From: JAGLTN01 sp035403325
GTDB lineage: Bacteria > Planctomycetota > Phycisphaerae > Sedimentisphaerales > Anaerobacaceae
Assembly (NCBI GenBank): GCA_964492365.1
Contig: CAZBKA010000142.1
Span: 1-6,550, forward strand
DNA length: 6,550 bases
Reading direction: 5' to 3'
Part shown: positions 5,493-6,550 of the stretch, piece after piece
How positions within the stretch are numbered: the first letter of the stretch is position 1
Layout of the letters: every line of letters starts with the position of its first letter
Translations under genes and position numbers: made by a program
The notes under the pieces: generated by a model
What the model was told of the DNA's origin: nothing
The model's input: only the letters and a program-made list of their open reading frames with translations
Database searches by the model: none

Positions 5493-6491
5493 TTAGAATT
5501 GTTTTAAAAAGCTTCCTATCAGATGTTTAGTTGTCTGCCAGCATATCCACAAATCCGTTTTCAATGACAAAATACGGACATATTGTGTGTCATAATAAAT
5601 CCATTCCTGAAAATCTTTCGATGCCTCACGTGTCCTGCAAATCTGCCAAAGCCCTGTGATTCCAGGTCTGACCGAAAGGCGGGCGTATCGCCAGGAAGGA
5701 CGAATTGTATTTTCTGATTTTGGTGATGGTCTGGGCCCGACAACACTCATCTGGCCAAGCAGAACATTAAAAAATTGCGGTATTTCATCAATACAAGTGT
5801 CCCTGAGGAATTTACCGAAGATGCTTATTCTTGGATCGTCATCAATTTTAAATTGTGGGCCATCCAACTGGTTAACAAATCTCAGCTTATCCTGTATTTT
5901 ATCAGCACCGACCATCATCGATCTGAATTTTATACAATTAAATTCTTTGCCGTGAAGCCCCTGACGTCTGTCTTTAAAAAACACCGGCCCAGGAGAAGTT
6001 AATTTAATTACCAATGCAATAACAGGAAATATTGGAGCAAATAGAATAATTACCGCCAGTGAAACAATAAAATCAGCCATTCTTTTGAAAAAACTAACAT
6101 AAGAAAATCTCGGCCAGCTTTTAAATTCATTATTGGCACAAGAGAGGCGTTTCAAATCAACAAAGGACTGTTGGTCTGATTTCCGCTTTTTGGCAGTAGA
6201 TAATATTTTCCAGTCATTTTTCTGTTCTTTTATAACCCTGTTGAATAATAGCTGATTATCCGGAACTGAAACATTTGAGCCAATGATTGATGATTTTATA
6301 ACAGCACCGCTGCCTACCTTACTGTCATTACAAATAATCGTCGGACCTACAATTACCGCATTTGCATCAACATGAACATTTTCTCCCATAAGCACTTTTC
6401 CGACTAATTTTGCACTCGAGGATATCCCCTTTGAAGAATTGTCGGATAGACATCTGTTGGTGCCTTTGTTATTCACAGAAGAATTATCCAC
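5493..6491 (-). CDS. Polyprenyl-phosphate sugar-1-phosphate transferase with N-terminal beta-helix segment
   Basis: Residues 134-325 are a complete bacterial sugar transferase (PglC/WcaJ catalytic domain), which moves a sugar phosphate from a nucleotide sugar to undecaprenyl phosphate on the inner membrane face to begin glycan assembly. Visible motifs: KRMAD (136-140), a Pro-broken membrane helix (141-164), SPGPVFF (166-172), KFRSM (188-192), the catalytic Asp-Glu pair D235-E236 in DEIPQFFNVL, VVGPRP (250-255) and RPGITGLWQ (275-283). The four-helix, CoA-binding-like N-terminus of WcaJ-type enzymes is absent. Instead residues about 29-76 show hexapeptide periodicity of a left-handed beta-helix, as in the C-terminal part of sugar nucleotidyltransferases; a basic linker (about 89-130) follows. 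The sugar substrate cannot be told. The start is uncertain: GTG at 6491 is the first usable start after an in-frame TAG at 6530-6528 and has no Shine-Dalgarno. An internal ATG (residue 35) is possible. The TPR gene follows after 24 bp. Confidence 0.88.
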   Translation of the reverse strand: MDNSSVNNKGTNRCLSDNSSKGISSSAKLVGKVLMGENVHVDANAVIVGPTIICNDSKVGSGAVIKSSIIGSNVSVPDNQLLFNRVIKEQKNDWKILSTAKKRKSDQQSFVDLKRLSCANNEFKSWPRFSYVSFFKRMADFIVSLAVIILFAPIFPVIALVIKLTSPGPVFFKDRRQGLHGKEFNCIKFRSMMVGADKIQDKLRFVNQLDGPQFKIDDDPRISIFGKFLRDTCIDEIPQFFNVLLGQMSVVGPRPSPKSENTIRPSWRYARLSVRPGITGLWQICRTREASKDFQEWIYYDTQYVRILSLKTDLWICWQTTKHLIGSFLKQF

Positions 6492-6535
6492 TAATAAAGA
6501 ATTAAAATGGGCGTTACAAAAATCATACTATCCAT
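6491..6535 (-). CDS. Possible 14-codon upstream ORF overlapping the sugar-transferase start
   Basis: On the minus strand ATG at 6535 opens a 14-codon frame, MDSMIFVTPILILY, ending with TAG at 6493-6491. The final G of that stop is the first base of the GTG start of the sugar transferase (TAGTG). Such an overlap would allow translational coupling and would explain why the GTG lacks its own Shine-Dalgarno. Against it, the frame is tiny, its own ribosome site is weak, and the window ends 15 bases upstream. It may be chance. Confidence 0.15.
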   Translation of the reverse strand: MDSMIFVTPILILY

Positions 6536-6550
6536 CTTCACTTTCTAAAT

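Noticed and set aside
5656..6002. Overlapping + strand ORFs of 99 and 75 codons antisense to the sugar transferase
   Set aside because: The opposite strand carries an intact, motif-complete transferase; these frames have no recognisable motifs and are shadows of it.
6528..6530. Amber codon read through as pyrrolysine
   Set aside because: There is no sign of pyrrolysine machinery here, and the TPR gene in the same operon ends in TAG just before its terminator, which argues that TAG is a normal stop.
6522..6550. Minus-strand promoter with TATGAT (6527-6522) as -10 for the sugar-transferase operon
   Set aside because: The -10 is a 5-of-6 match, but the only -35 candidates at the window edge are poor and the stretch may be coding. 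It is too weak to list.

Overview
The window is a 6.5 kb piece of a bacterial surface-polysaccharide region, probably a draft assembly because it holds a run of exactly 100 N. It is AT-rich. The TPR protein (membrane-anchored N-terminus, long DPNN-punctuated repeats, NNLAW near the C-terminus) and its pairing with a PglC-type sugar transferase resemble, from memory, exopolysaccharide loci of Planctomycetota, perhaps Phycisphaerae or Sedimentisphaerales. That placement is an inference and no marker gene is present to confirm it.

Layout: positions 1-490 hold no convincing gene. They contain a series of helically phased A-tracts (73-128), a 9-bp tandem repeat (195-217), a candidate promoter (352-380) and two inverted repeats in the leader of the first gene. 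rfbA (491-1360, + strand) encodes a complete glucose-1-phosphate thymidylyltransferase, the first enzyme of dTDP-L-rhamnose synthesis. Positions 1358-1457 form a convergent intergenic zone with nested inverted repeats and a clear intrinsic terminator for the minus strand. A two-gene minus-strand operon follows. Its promoter-proximal gene (6491-5493) is a polyprenyl-phosphate sugar-1-phosphate transferase with an unusual N-terminal left-handed beta-helix segment. After 24 bp comes a giant gene (5468-1482) for a membrane-anchored protein of about 35 tetratricopeptide units, interrupted by the assembly gap at 4236-4335.

How they fit together: RfbA supplies a nucleotide-activated sugar. The phosphoglycosyl transferase starts the lipid-linked glycan at the membrane. 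The TPR protein is a plausible scaffold for assembly or export of the polymer or of partner proteins. No polymerase, flippase, exosortase or glycosyltransferase lies inside the window, so the full pathway cannot be judged.

The best leads are the beta-helix/sugar-transferase architecture with its untidy 5' end (in-frame amber codon, tiny overlapping ORF, no Shine-Dalgarno), the phase-locked TPR solenoid, the structured rfbA leader, and the phased A-tracts at the left edge. I see no defence system, mobile element, CRISPR array, tRNA or rRNA.
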